A stretch of DNA of 64,000 nt from Cristatella mucedo (Eukaryota > Bryozoa > Phylactolaemata > Cristatellidae). Positions 1 to 13,249 of the stretch are shown piece by piece; the stretch's first letter is position 1, and each line of letters starts with the position of its first letter. The notes under the pieces are model-generated. The model was not told where the DNA came from. It saw only the letters and a program-made list of their open reading frames with translations, and ran no database searches. Where the stretch lies: contig WPIO01000199.1 in NCBI GenBank assembly GCA_009760855.2, positions 64,001 to 128,000 of the forward strand. Reading direction: 5' to 3'. A program made the translations under genes and the position numbers.

Positions 1-1236
1 TATAGATTATCACATTTGTATGAAGTCTAGAGAGGTGCAGATGTCAATAAAGAGAATACGAATGAAAATATTCACATCTCCCCATTTAAATGAATCTTGT
101 ATTAAATTTCAAGTACTTCACTCATAAGATCGACTAAGCCTTGCCTAGATTTTTTTTCTAGTTACATAATCAGTTGATGCTATCATGACCAGAACATCAT
201 ATATACCGTAAATAAAAATTGCACAGTGAAGGAGAGTTGTTACGCTTCGCTTGAGATGTCGGTAAGTCAGTTTAATTCTTTATATCAGTAAATAAATCCA
301 GATGCTCAGAAGTGCTTTGAAGCTGAAAGATGGCATGAACAATTTGAGGCTTACTAGAGACCTGTTTTACCAGAAGTCGGCAAGTGGACGTCGTGATAAC
401 GGTGCACACAGTAAATACGTACAAAAGGTGGATACTATCATTATCACTTTGAAGCGGCAGAGCTGCCTCCGATCAGCCAGTGCTATTGCTAAGAAGACAA
501 AGCCAGTTTTCCTGTAGGCAACCATTGAAATTACAGCCCCACAAACAAATGCTACGATTGAATACAGTAAACAAAATTGGTTGTGGCCCTCCTTACCTGC
601 TTCCCCTTCGAGTAAAACCTACAAGAAAAACAAGCCAAATTTCAGAAAGCAAAAAACCATCAGCGACTTTCATGCATTCCTTCTGTCTAGCAGGCTGCTC
701 GTCCAGTGACAGAGCAAGTAGTCAGTAGTCAGCCAATCTGACTCTCTACAGAAAACTCCTCGCCAGACTCTGAACCTGCTTTCGGCTATCCACTTCAAGA
801 CTGCAATCATTACATGCTGGTAAGGCACGCACGGAACACTTGAATTTGCTAAACTACGTCACAGCAGTGGTGAGGATTGTCTGTACAGCTACACACGCTA
901 TTTTGGAACAGTGGCTATGAGATATTTACACGATTGCTATATGTATCTGCAAATTAAGGCGATATATTTTTTAGATCTGACAAAGAGAGAGAAAGATGAA
1001 GACAAAGAGAAACAGAGAGACACATAGAGCTGAATTAGCATGTGTATATGCATATATATTATGTATATATACATATGCATTACAAAATACATCATATATT
1101 TTTTGAATATTATGTATATAATATATATATATATATATATTATATACATATCATATATGCGTATGTACATGTTAATTAAACTGTATGTGTCTATGTTTCA
1201 CTCTCCATTGCTCTATCTCTCCCTCTCACACTCTCA

Positions 1237-1240
<4 letters not shown>
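1..1240. other. Unassigned AT-rich sequence
   Basis: I see no exon, repeat family or RNA gene that I can support here. Short open frames lie at 302-728 on the plus strand without splice context or recognisable protein content. A run of alternating A/T words (about 1046-1165) precedes the microsatellite. The segment lies beyond the inferred 3' end of the minus-strand gene. Confidence 0.4.

Positions 1241-1333
<93 letters not shown>
1241..1333. repeat. Compound (CT)n(AT)n microsatellite
   Basis: About 50 bases of CT repeats switch directly to about 42 bases of AT repeats. The Arg-Glu and Leu-Ser open frames across it are products of the repeat, not genes. Confidence 0.97.
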
Positions 1334-1334
<1 letters not shown>

Positions 1335-1722
1335 GTATGTGATGCATAAACTGAGAAAGAGAGATAGGTAGATTAGGAAAATAGAGGAACTTGTCAACAG
1401 AGCGACAAAGAGCGAGAGTGAAAAGGACGGAACTGAGAAAATGGATTGATTTTAGATTCCCAAGAAGCGGCCTGCCTTACGTAAACGATAAAGACCAACA
1501 GAAACGTTATTTAGCTTTCAAACTCTATATGCTCTGAAATCGGTGTGCCCTGGTTCTGCTCCAGTGGTAATATGCTCACTTTTAAGAAACAAGTTGGCAG
1601 TGTTGAGCCGTGAGTCATATTAGTAGCACATGGATAAGATTTTCTTAGGGCACTATGCAAGTAAATCACAAAATTATATTCTATTTACTGAGGCACACAC
1701 ATGAGTTGCAGTCGCGTGTATA

Positions 1723-2198
1723 CTATCTACACTGTTTGAAACTGTCACTGGGTGCTCGGGCAGCAATGGAATTTCTTATTATTCGTCTCGTCGTTCTGAC
1801 ACCTGAAGTTTTCATCAATCGACTGGAGAGCTCTGCATTGGTCCTGGCACAGCATGACATAAAGTAGAGCCTATTCGTATCGATATCAAGTTGAACATTG
1901 ACCTTGTACGGCTTGTCCACGGATGTATCAGAAGAGTGGCCAAATTTTACTACCAGCAAAAGCAAAGCATAGAGAGCAAAGATCACTTCGACTTTGCTCG
2001 GCTTGTACTTACTGTTGTAAGAAGGAGCTGACGACTTGTCAAATGTATCTCCCTTCAATAAACAGAAGCAGACATGCTGACTGGGAGCAACTTGGCAGCC
2101 AGGAGTCGCGGAAACTGATTGTGCAAACATGATTGCCCCAAGCAGAAGCAACGGGCGCACCAGTACCTGATGCCGAAGAAGCGGCGAACTATTGTCGT
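1723..2198 (-). CDS. Candidate terminal exon with hydrophobic segments
   Basis: An acceptor (gatcgttgcag) opens a frame in phase 1 that completes an Asp codon, as in the Ala-rich exons. It then stays open for 157 further codons to TAG, unusually long for this DNA. The start reads DDNSSPLLRHQ, followed by a hydrophobic stretch (VLVRPLLLLGAIMFAQSV, near residues 12-29), a Cys-containing loop, a second hydrophobic stretch (VIFALYALLLLVV) and a basic tail with RTTRRIIRNS that ends KQCR. No in-frame Met precedes it, so it is internal or terminal, not a first exon. A second acceptor 30 nt further on (cttcttcggcatcag), also usable in phase 1, would give a different 42-residue end. No canonical AATAAA was found within 300 nt downstream; a variant AATATA lies at 1675-1680. 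I recognise no family. Confidence 0.45.
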
Positions 2199-4122
<1,924 letters not shown>

Positions 4123-4284
4123 CTCCTGGCAGTTTTAGATAGAATTCCTCGTGCAGAGAATTTGACTTTGCCTTCGGCCTTCCCCTTTGGCCTCCTTCCC
4201 GTTGGCTTTCTCCGGAAGCCAGCGGCCGGGTGGTTGGCAAAAGGTCGGAAGTCGGACGCGTCCTTAGGTTAGTCATGACTCTAC
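4123..4284 (-). CDS. Candidate polar exon 3' of the Ala-rich modules
   Basis: This 162-nt candidate exon is phase 1-1. A pyrimidine-rich tract containing ctctgctctttctc leads to an acceptor reading ctccgtag, and the exon ends at a full-consensus donor (CCAGGAG|gtaagtac). The 54 codons encode a polar, basic, Pro/Gly-rich segment that includes RTRPTSDLLPTTRPLASGE, then SQREGGQRGRPKAKSN, then SLHEEFYLKLPGG. It is clearly more GC-rich than its flanks, as expected of an exon in this window. The reading frame, strand and phase match both the last Ala module (6826-6951) and the terminal exon. The frame also stays open further upstream, so a longer version starting near 4337 (acceptor gatatttcag, again phase 1) would add a hydrophobic stretch, CCALLFLILSELSVG. 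The function is unknown. Confidence 0.5.
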
Positions 4285-4502
4285 CTACGGAGAGTTCACT
4301 CAAAATGAGAAAGAGCAGAGCACAACACGAACTATAGACTCGTGCTGAAATATCCGACGATGACGAGCTACGTGCTTGACATGTAAACTGTGAGAATGAA
4401 AGCTCAGTGTTATCACTCAATTTTAACTTGAGCGACTTATGAGATAGCAACCATGCGTCGAGGCTTATGAGTAATGCGAAATATAGAGCCGTGATGGCAC
4501 AC

Positions 4503-4655
4503 CAGATAAGGCGGTTGCTATCATGACCTAGGTCCCGATTTCGTGGGTCTGATTCCTGCAGTGGGCGATTCTTTATCGCCACTGCAAGTGGTGGTGATAG
4601 CCGTGAAGGCTCTTCTGTCGCTATACAAAAAGAGGCTGTTAAATCAGCTCTGATT
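4503..4655 (+). mobile_element. tRNA-derived SINE, family 1
   Basis: A diverged copy of a roughly 150-bp element. It has a tRNA-like head (cggttgctatcatgacc, degenerate B box gtgggtctgattcctgc) and a conserved body ending aaggctcttctgtcgctata then caaaaagaggctgttaaatc. A T-run follows. Copies recur at 4965, 17705, 53283 (minus), 54185 and 57600 (minus). Confidence 0.75.
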
Positions 4656-4964
4656 TTTTTTAATATTGAGAATGTTGCATCACTTACGGCATGACTATTA
4701 AATATGAAACGGTGTTTTCAACAGTCACTAGCTCGGAGTAAGGCTCTGCTGGTCGGAAAGTACTAGTCACAAGCCTGAGCTGCTTTGAGCCTGCGAACCA
4801 GTCTTTTGAAGGTAACCTGCTATAGGAACAGAAACGCGAGACCAGTTCATATGCCTTTTCTCATGCGATATTTTTTTGGCAACAGATGTAAGATACTTTC
4901 GTCGTTTATGTACAAAGCTTCCGATCTTTACATGGTGCACGTATTATGCTGCTACTTGAAATCG

Positions 4965-5135
4965 GTGAGTCATAATGACTCACTTGGTAAGTCGGTTGCT
5001 TTTAAGAATCTCGGCCACAAAATCCTGGGTTCGAATCCTATAGTGGGTGATCCTTTATAACTACTTCAAGCGGAGGTGAGAGCCGGCAAGGCTCTTCTGT
5101 CGCTAGACAAAAAGAGGCTGTTTAATCAGCTTGTA
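4965..5135 (+). mobile_element. tRNA-derived SINE, family 1 (best copy)
   Basis: The tRNA-like 5' part contains a near-perfect RNA polymerase III B box (gggttcgaatcct). The body then carries the family signature caaggctcttctgtcgctag and caaaaagaggctgtttaatc. It lies about 310 bp after another copy in the same orientation. This is a SINE head, not a functional tRNA gene: the cloverleaf is incomplete and the transcript would run into the SINE body. Confidence 0.8.
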
Positions 5136-6825
5136 TTTAGTAATTTTCTACTATAGTGACGGTAGGGCTGTCATAACAATACTCCACTAGCAGGCTTAAA
5201 TAAATGTGGACTGCTTTACAAAGCCTGCTAGCATCCGAGTTTAACTGATTCACTACCATGATTGATGAAGATATGCCGAGTAGCTCACAGTCATTACAGA
5301 ACATCTGGTAGTGCACTTTATTTTTAAATATTGACCTTCATCGTCACGTGCAAAACGAAAACCACCTCAACAACTCTCGTTTCGTACGTAGCCTGTATGC
5401 GGAACAGACGAGCATGCTATGGTTGCTTCAAGGCCGCTCCAAAATCAGTATGTGCGCATCGGCTTTTGCACAGGTTCCTTCGTCAATGTCTTAGCAATAT
5501 CGCTGCTTGAAAAGGCTTGGCGTGATTTCCTCCCACAGCTACCTTGAACAGTGCCATATTTACTAGGACGTACGTAATTGGAGCAATATATGGCTGCATT
5601 AATTTTTCCAACTACGGCAACGTATCTAAGTAAGCAATTTAGCAGGCGAGAAAAGCAAAAGCTACGATAAGAAAAGTCAATGAGGTCGACTAATTTTTGA
5701 CAGAAATGAATGTACTGCTCAGCCTCTTGGACTCCAGCTGCTGCTCAGTACTTGCTCGTGGTCTCTCTCCTCTGACGTGAGCTGACAGCCACAGTCGTTG
5801 AAAGAGAAGCTGTCTTTGCAGCATAGTGAAAACATTCAGTCAATTAAAGATGGCACCGAGTTTTAGCAGAAAGAATTGTCTAGTGGTATTGACGAGCCGG
5901 CCAAGAGTGTGTATGCCTAGATATTTTATTGGCAGAATGCCGTTTCATATTTTCAAAGAATTTAAAGCTGAAGCCATTGTGAATTCTAGTTCGGTGTTCT
6001 GTAAGAGTAAACTCCGTAAGCCTTTAGAAATATAACTTGCGATTGGTCGCCGACAGTATGCTCGATAATTATTCAATGGGGTTGGGTCAAGCTAGTATGG
6101 CATGTCGGCACAATAAGACTCTTAGGTGGGTATTAGCTTACTTTGTGTTATAGAATAACAGCAGTTAGCCTTATGGGCATTTGCAAAAGTGCAATGCTTA
6201 CGTGGTAGCCTGATTCTGAAGCTTGCTTTTGCCCATACAGTGACATCGTGAAAAAAAATTGAAAGGGAGAGAGAGACAGAGCAAGCAAGATAAACCTAAA
6301 TGGCAATCGCAGCATCAGTCAAGGGTTCATCAGACAGACCGAGCGTCAAGAAGTGAGAGAACTATTGTGACCTGGAAAGACAATTAGACAGCTTTTTAGA
6401 GTATTCGACTGTTGGACACTGTCGTAGGGGCTAACAGAGAAAAGCGAAAATGACTGAGAAGGTGCAACGATTATGAAACGGATGTACTGATCAACGAAGT
6501 GGAAAACAACGGGCAAGACAAAGAGAGAGCACCACAAATCTACAGATCCATTTCAGGGCACATTACATTCGCTGCAAAGTAAGCGCAATCAAATGGTTAG
6601 TTGTAGCATGCTCAATAAACAACTAGAACAACCTGGTTACGGCTGGCTTGCACACGTTCAGAATTCAAGCATGGTTCGCGACAGCATGCACAGTGTTTAT
6701 GCGTTAAACAGCTATATGTAAATACGGTTGATCTATAAATATCTGAAATAGTTACGTTGCCAAGCTGAATTAGGGAAATGAGCCGGCAGCAGTTTCTTAG
6801 GATGGTGCCACTATGCAGTGCTTAC
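5136..6825 (-). other. Intron sequence, nothing recognised
   Basis: I see no LINE, SINE or exon that I can support between the SINE and the first Ala-rich exon on this side. A minus-strand stretch near 5740-5800 resembles the end of an Ala module and its donor (see rejected items) but fails in length and phase. Confidence 0.35.
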
Positions 6826-6951
6826 CTGCTCGTGCACGCTTTGAAGGGGCCGGTGCAGAGATGGCTGACGCTGCAGCTGCTGCAGCTGCAGACACTGAAG
6901 CCGCAGCAGCAGCTGCTGCTTCATTAACAGAATTTTCAGCAGGTCTCCGAT
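6826..6951 (-). CDS. Ala-rich module exon 9 (last in transcript order)
   Basis: This 126-nt exon encodes 42 residues in phase 1-1. The acceptor is ttgctgcag and the donor GAGCAG|gtaagc. The module begins DRRPAENSVNEA, runs through two seven-residue Ala blocks separated by SVS, and ends ISAPAPSKRARA; 20 of 42 residues are Ala. V9, V20 and I31 follow the 11-residue spacing seen across the family. It is closest to the neighbouring exon at 8815-8940, sharing NEA, the Ala7-SVS core and ISAPAP, which suggests this pair arose from the latest duplication. Alanine is encoded by mixed GCA, GCT and GCG codons, unlike a slipping triplet repeat. Confidence 0.82.
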
Positions 6952-7274
6952 CTGCAGCAAATTAGTATGACTTTATTGCTAAACACAAGAGAGCGATAAC
7001 ATGCAATTAAGTCTGGCTCCTTCTCCAGGCGACCCTGCACTAAAATCTATCTGAATAAGCCCATCTAAAAACGACTTCGGCAATGCTATAGCTTAATACC
7101 TAAAAACAATCTTCTCACTGAGTTGTCACCTGTTACTTGACAAAAATTGCTCTTTATTTAGGCTCAAGCAATGTGCCCATTCGTAGAACATTACTGATGC
7201 TAATTGACTGGTTTCAGGTGATCTTAAGGTCTCGGCGGAACGGCAAGGTTAGCAGAAAACAAAGGAGAAGTAAG

Positions 7275-7380
7275 AGAGAGAACCAGACAAAAAAATATAA
7301 ACGGTCAAAGAGAGAGAGACAGAGAGAGTTAGAGAGACAGAGAGAGAGAGACAGAGAGAGGGAGAGAGACAGGAAAAGAG
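7275..7380. repeat. GA-rich imperfect microsatellite upstream of module exon 9
   Basis: Interrupted GA repeats on the plus strand appear as a CU-rich tract in the minus-strand transcript, about 325-430 nt upstream of the 3' splice site of the exon at 6826-6951. Similar tracts sit at comparable distances from five other module exons. Confidence 0.9.
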
Positions 7381-7714
7381 ATTGCGTCCAAATCTGACCA
7401 GACAAGAACCATCAAGAACATGTGAAATGTAAAAATGTCGGCATGCATCTGTGTGCAAAAGAGAGAAGAAATTTTACTGACAAGAAAACGTTGAGGAAAT
7501 AGCATTGTTGAGGTACCGGATAAGTTAGAACTAACCGTAGACATATTTAGTGAATTCAATTGTGAAAGCCGACGACAGAGAAAATATAAAACCGAAAAAG
7601 TTTCAGGCAAAAGCCGATGAGTATAATGCAGTCAGAAAGATGAGATGATAAATTGTCCATACTGAACTAAAAATTGAAATAACAATGATTATATTAAAAA
7701 AATTCATAGCGCTC

Positions 7715-8760
7715 ATAGATAGCTCAATATCTTTCTAGGCACTTTTCCTTCGCTGCTAATGGTGCATGATGGAATGGCTAGTGGTGATATGTTCAAGGAA
7801 AACTAGCACAACGTCGTTAAAGGCGACGTGCACAGAGTCAGCATGCAAATATGGTTAGTGGCAGTGTTGACAGTGTCAGCACGCATGAGCACACGCAGTA
7901 CAAATTGCATGGAATCCTTAAATTATGGGATGAATTTAAGGCGCGTAGCTGCTTTTTAAATAGTTTCGAGTCAGGGAACGTAATGAAACAAGTTGCTGTG
8001 AAATTTCAGGCTTTGAGATAATTCAAACTTCGAGCACGCGTTTTAAACGACGTTTTCCTACACTGTATACTTAAACAATCAGATGCTGAAAATCGGTTAC
8101 GTTGTATCGCTCCTTACCTTTAAACGGTAGAATATTTGATATATAAGCTGGAGCAAAAGAATAAGGTGCTCATAAAGGGAGTGACAGAATCCATAATTTA
8201 ATTCGTGGCTTGACTGTTCGCTAGTGCAGTTCATCTAGAATTGTCGTGATGAGGAAATTGAGACGCTCACAACTAATAAGTCTGCTGCTGAGTTTTGCAC
8301 TAGCCGTAGGCACTTCCTTCTGCAGCTCTGAAGAGCAGTGAGTTACACAAATCGAGGTGGCATGTCACGATTGCAAGGACCAACATGAACATGGTATCCT
8401 TATGTAAACACTTCCCAATTTTAGCAGTGTTGTGCAGCTGAATGTCAGCCCATTTGACTGTGCAGCTCCTGTTCTCTAATGACATGTCACTCGGGAATAG
8501 GATACTAGATTAGCACTGGTTCAACATGAGAAATAGAGGCAGAACCAGTTCGTGGAGTTGGACCTTCTAATTTCTGAATCATGATTCGTTCGTCTATCGC
8601 TAGAATTCTGGTTTTATCATAGTTTGAGTAGGGAAAGTTGGCTAAATTTAGGAAAAGCTGTAACAGCCTATACATCCACGACAATAATTCATACATTAGA
8701 CATACATCTACTACTATCAGCCACTTATATTTATCACAAACATTCACATGGACTATTCCT
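7715..8760 (-). mobile_element. Degenerate L2-clade LINE, family A
   Basis: On the minus strand the segment near 8505-8747 still reads YSNYDKTRILAI, a relic of the NDDKTE region of reverse transcriptase. Next, 8300-8485 reads LHNTAKIGKCLHKD and LVLAIVTCHLDLCNSLL, typical of the palm/thumb of L2 and CR1 elements. The 3' end near 7715-7950 carries the family A block of gtgcatgctgacactgt type. Frameshifts and stops throughout show it is dead. It lies in the intron between modules 9 and 8. Confidence 0.75.
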
Positions 8761-8814
8761 TATTAAGGAAATAATACCAAAACAGTTTATTGGGATGTCG
8801 ATCTCGTTACTTAC

Positions 8815-8940
8815 CCGCTTGTTCACCCTTAGTTGGGGCTGGTGCAGAAATGGCAGCTGCTACAGCTGCTGCTGCTGCAGACACTGAAGCCGCTGCAGCT
8901 GCTGCTGCTTCGTTTGCAGATTTTTCAGTAGCACTTTGAT
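8815..8940 (-). CDS. Ala-rich module exon 8
   Basis: This 126-nt exon encodes 42 residues in phase 1-1. The acceptor is tgtgctttag and the donor CAAGCGG|gtaagt. The module starts DQSATEKSANEA, has an Ala7-SVS core, then Ala5-V-Ala3, and ends ISAPAPTKGEQA. Alanine is 20 of 42 residues. V20, V27 and I31 give 7/4 and 11-residue spacings compatible with one face of a long helix. It lies about 2 kb from module 9 and is its nearest relative. The Asp-Thr-Glu start and Pro/Gly end look like helix caps, so each module could form one independent helix. Confidence 0.83.
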
Positions 8941-9318
8941 CTAAAGCACATTGACATGACTTAGTTTGTAAGCATAAGTCAGAGATCGCAGGAATGAGTC
9001 TGACTTCTACTTTAAATTGCCGAGGATTGAACTCCGTCCTAACAAGACCATCTAGAAACATCAGTGCATCAGCAATACTAAATTATGACTGACACCTTAA
9101 AAACGCTATTGCACAGACTTGTCATCCTCAAAGCTTCACAGAAAAAGCTGGCCGTTTATTCCACAAGTCGTTCATGATTAACAAAAATTAACAATGCTGA
9201 TTAGTTGATTTCGGGCGAGGTTGGGGCTCGGAGACGAGGAAAATGAGAGTAGAAAAAAAAGAAGAGAGAAAGAAGAGGACAGAGAAGAAATCATCAAACG
9301 GGAGAGAGACAGCAAGAG

Positions 9319-9328
9319 ATAGAGATAG

Positions 9329-9406
<78 letters not shown>
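9319..9406. repeat. (GA)n microsatellite upstream of module exon 8
   Basis: Nearly pure GA repeats, preceded by gata/gaga variants, 380-470 nt upstream in the transcript of the acceptor at 8941. The transcript strand reads CU repeats. Confidence 0.97.
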
Positions 9407-9408
<2 letters not shown>

Positions 9409-10729
9409 GAATTGGGAGAGAGATAAAGAGAACTCATGAGATGAAGGGAGACTGATAAACTGGGTGAGTCTAAAGCTAGACAAAGAGAGCTAGCAAGAAA
9501 AATAGAGAAGTGTAAATATTAGCCAAGAAATGGTGGGCAAATTGAGAAAACAATTTCAGACAAGTGACTATTAAGACATTAAAACGTTTGAGCAATGAGA
9601 ACTGTTTGATTAAACTATAGAATAACTTACCTGAGACTGGATTAGCATACGACAGAGAACTTAAAACAAAAAATGAAGGATAGCTCAGGCTAAAGCAGGA
9701 GAGAAAGTGCACTCTAAAAAATAGCTGGTATAGTTGACACAATTTAGCAAGTCGTTTCAATACCGTAATAAAAATACATTTCCTTGCTGCCCCACTCAAT
9801 GCAGGAACACATGGCTGCGAATATAGGACAAAATAGTAACATACATTAAAAACGGTAGGAAAATCAGAGACTGATCGAATCTAATACAAAAAGGCATTAC
9901 TACACAGCCATAGCTAGATCAACTTCCGGTAAGCCTCCTTTCTACAGCTCCTACAAAGGACACTGAAATTACCTGCGGCATGACAGCTGATATATTCTAA
10001 CAAAAATTCCAATCGAGCCAGTGAGCTCCAGATTGAATCTTGAGCTAATGAATCGGCAAAGTTTTGTGCTGCTTGAAAATGTACAAGGTCATTAAAAGCA
10101 ATGACGACTTAGGTAATGTGCCCATCTTGTTTTTATATATCTTCTGGCAACATTTTAAACTGTTAATACGCAATGCCTTCTTGAACACCTCTCATCTATT
10201 AACACTTAAGCGCCAAATCCTATACAGACTAAATAACACTCGTTGATGGCTTGGTTGCACGACCTTAATCACATTAGGAGACACACAGTCAACCCAAATA
10301 TTGGTTCACAACTGTATGCTATCGCCTCGAATTGCCATATTAAGCTTTCTTGCGAAAATGCTTAAGTGATACATCTTTACCACAGCCTTTAGAAGGTACT
10401 CGTAATTCGTTCTCAGTGTTCTTATCTGTTTTGGCAACTTACGTAAAGGCCTGGAATAAGAGATTACGCTCTCTGAGAATGCTATACAATTCTTTTTTAT
10501 TATTAATCTCAAATAAAATTGGCTCTGAACTGCTACTTCCCGCTAGTGCATTCGATATATAAGCCATTTTCTACCTACCAGTAACCAGGTGAAAGTGATC
10601 TCATGCATGTGATGCCGACTCTTGCTGACCAATATAGACCCTTGACTATGATGAGGATCAACAATATAAGGAATATAAATCTGTGAATCGTGAAAGCGCA
10701 ACTCATATATCATTGATAGTGTCCGCACG
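9407..10729 (-). other. Intron sequence, nothing firm
   Basis: This AT-rich stretch has no repeat family I can name. Two isolated donor-like sites on the minus strand (near 9630 and 9972) are discussed among the rejected items. Confidence 0.35.
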
Positions 10730-11860
10730 AGCATTTCATATTTGCCAGTCCGCTTAATCCCCAGTCCAACCTGTCATCGTTGGTTGAGTGGTACAACACA
10801 AAACTCCCGGCCAAGCTCAACGAGTGTGAACCTCTGAATAAGAATATTGTGGACCCTCGCCCAGACGGGATAACATTTACCTTCGAAGTCAAACTAACTA
10901 TGTCTAGTAAGCAGGAGCTTAAAAATTCGTGACAAAATCTGGCTTTCTGTTCATTGACATGCTTAATAGGACTACCACATATCTTAAAACTCAGTCTTAC
11001 CACAGACTCAGTCTAGCTTTGATGAAAGAATTGCTCAATAACAGAGAATCAATCCAGAAAATGTTAATGATCATGATCCATGCTCAACTTTTGCCACGAC
11101 AGCTCCTTGCTACTTGGTTGACAAAATATATAATATCTGAGAGTATATCCCTGAAGTAGTAGGGTTTCCTTCAAACACAGGTAGCTCAACTCCGCATCAC
11201 ACCTCAGTGACTAACTTCATGGAGGCCATTATCAACTTTATCCTGATATTCACATTTCAATCGAAGAATGCAACTAGTCCTCTTGATTATTTTCCCAATT
11301 TATCGCTTTTATGGTGCAAAAATCTACTGCTGCGCTGCCTAACTAACTTCCTTCGTGTCATTAGCATCAGGTAAAGTTACAGCACAGTTAAAACGTCTGT
11401 CGTCAAGGAACAACTGTAGAAACCAACAGCAGATATAAATAAATTGAACTCCTTTCACCCGGTCTCCTATCGACCGTTCATACCAAAGACACAGGAACAA
11501 ATTGCGGCCGTCTAGCAGAATTCATACGTTGAAACTTCAAACCTAGCTAGTATGTTAAGGTTTAGGGTTTAGGAAAAGAGTCCAACTCAGACCAACCTAG
11601 ACATAGCATTACATACTGTGTATAATTACCTTCACAGGAAGGCAGAACAAAATCAAGTATCTCTACTTTTCAAGTCTTCTTCCTTCAGCCCATGATACTA
11701 TTGCTCACCAAGTGGTCGACCGCATTGTTCTCTTTTGGCCAACATTGGTGCACCGTTACAACGTTCCGATCGGATTTAATCGGGTGGCTGGTGAGCATTA
11801 CTTTTTGAGAGAGAGGAAAATCATAGGAATCCCCGATGAACTTGGCATCCCAGAGTCTTT
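10730..11860 (+). mobile_element. Degenerate L2-clade LINE, endonuclease/RT linker and RT start
   Basis: Plus-strand frames give LSSLVEWYNTKLPAKLNECEP, the linker between endonuclease and reverse transcriptase in L2 elements. Further on come TSPLDYFPNL, corresponding to the conserved PLDPIPTSLL block, and SFHPVSYRPFIPK, corresponding to NYRPVSNLPFLSK of RT domain 1. Near 11690 SPYDTIAHQVVDR corresponds to AFDTIDHQVLLDR. Stops and frameshifts are frequent. It probably belongs with the family A 3' end at 12700-12985. Confidence 0.7.
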
Positions 11861-12699
11861 GGGTAAGTCTGCCTCTCCGCACCGGTGATTCCAACATTCT
11901 TGCCGACGTAATTTCACCTAAAAGTCTGGGGTTTTCGTTTTATGATAATATGACATGACTCCGCTTTGATATTTGCTCTGTGCTCCTCCACCCGTGCAGC
12001 ACAGCGTATTCAATAAACACCCTTGCTGCATTCTATCATGACCAGTGATTGTATATCTGAGACCACCCCTTTACGGGTTCTCATTTTTTCAGCAAATGCG
12101 ATTAGACAAGGTTGTTGGTGGCTTGCTTTAGTTGTGCGTGAATAGTTTGGCTATAAGTCATGCAGTTTGTTTTCGGCCAGTTGTAGTCAGTTCCTCGTCA
12201 AATACAGTGCCTCTCACTATTGGGATCTACCGAGTTTCTTATGGCTGTGTAATTTGTTTTTAGAAGAGTCTTAGGAGACCTTCACTAAAGAATTTGTGTG
12301 TGAAAGACCAGTAATGATTGCTTGAGAATTCAACATTTACAATGACAACACCAGCAACAGTTAGGTCAGCTCGTTTCTCGACTGTCTGGAGAAAATTGAT
12401 TCAATTTGACACATTGCTCGTGGCCCAAATGCGGGTGTGCATATCATAGATTCCTTGATCCTTACAGAATTTTCCCGAACTGACATTACGGTATGCAACC
12501 TGACCGCCACAGGTTTGTTTTCGATCTTGTTCACTGTTCCTGCTCTGCCGTAGCTACAAGGCAACGTCGAGTTCTCTCCAGTAAGGTAACTTAAAAAACT
12601 TTTACCAAGACAAGTATTTTAACATCTGCATATGAGGTAGGTCTCCTTACTTTTTACCTTTACTGATGGCCTTTATACTCAACCAATACATTCCACGTG

Positions 12700-12985
12700 A
12701 CACTTAAACGTGCTCTTGGCAGGTAGGCTCACTTATATTGTGACCTATGATTCGTCCTTGATGTGCTTATGCGTGCTGACACTGTGCATGCTGCCACTAA
12801 CCACATTTGCATGCTGACCCTGTGCATGTCACCCCTAACCATATTATTCATTTCGTTTGTTTTTTCAAGCATGATTTTACTTACCATTCCATTGCATTTC
12901 ACTTTACAGCAAATGTAAAGCGCCTAGAGAGAGATTAAGTTCTATGAGGGCGCTTTATCAAGTGAATTATTATTATTATTATTAC
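12700..12985 (+). mobile_element. L2 family A 3' end
   Basis: This is a good copy of the family A terminus: gtgctgacactgtgcatgct, ccactaaccacatttgcatg, then a terminal gcgcctagagagagatt motif, gggcgctttatcaagtgaatt and (ATT)n. The same block recurs at 18000-18262 (plus) and, in reverse, near 22385, 30700 and 39940. Confidence 0.85.
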
Positions 12986-13249
12986 CATGCAGATAGTCAT
13001 AGAGATTCCTTTAAAATTGCATAAAAACCAAAAAACTACCGAGCTGTATACACGAACTTAATCTCATGTGTAATAAGTCTGGCTCTGAATAAGATTAATT
13101 CAATTTCAAAGACTTCCTTCGAGTGTAGAGCCATGAGCTTAACGAAGCCCAAGTTTTGTGTTTCTCTCCGATACTGAAGTGCTGACAGTGAAACTCAAAC
13201 TACACTTATAGGGCGTTACTAAATTTACAGACGAATGGAAAGATGTCTC

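Noticed and set aside
4965-5060. tRNA gene
   Set aside because: The B box is excellent, but no full cloverleaf forms and the sequence continues into the SINE body shared with five other copies.
5740-5815. Minus-strand sequence resembling the end of an Ala module (CACGAGCAA|gtactgagcagcagc)
   Set aside because: The block between its best acceptor and donor is 58 nt, breaks the phase and lacks the Ala core. At most it is a relic of a lost module.
9631-9700. Strong donor CTCAG|gtaagttatt preceded by an open frame
   Set aside because: The available acceptors (phase 2) do not give the phase needed to join the neighbouring modules.
9973-9996. 24-nt micro-exon candidate (acceptor ttttgttag, donor GCCGCAG|gtaatt, phase 1-1)
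   Set aside because: It is too short to distinguish from chance splice-like words in a 7.7-kb intron. It would be worth checking only with transcript reads.
11560-11580. Telomere-like ggtttagggtttagg
   Set aside because: Fewer than three units in an intronic LINE region; chance or LINE-derived.
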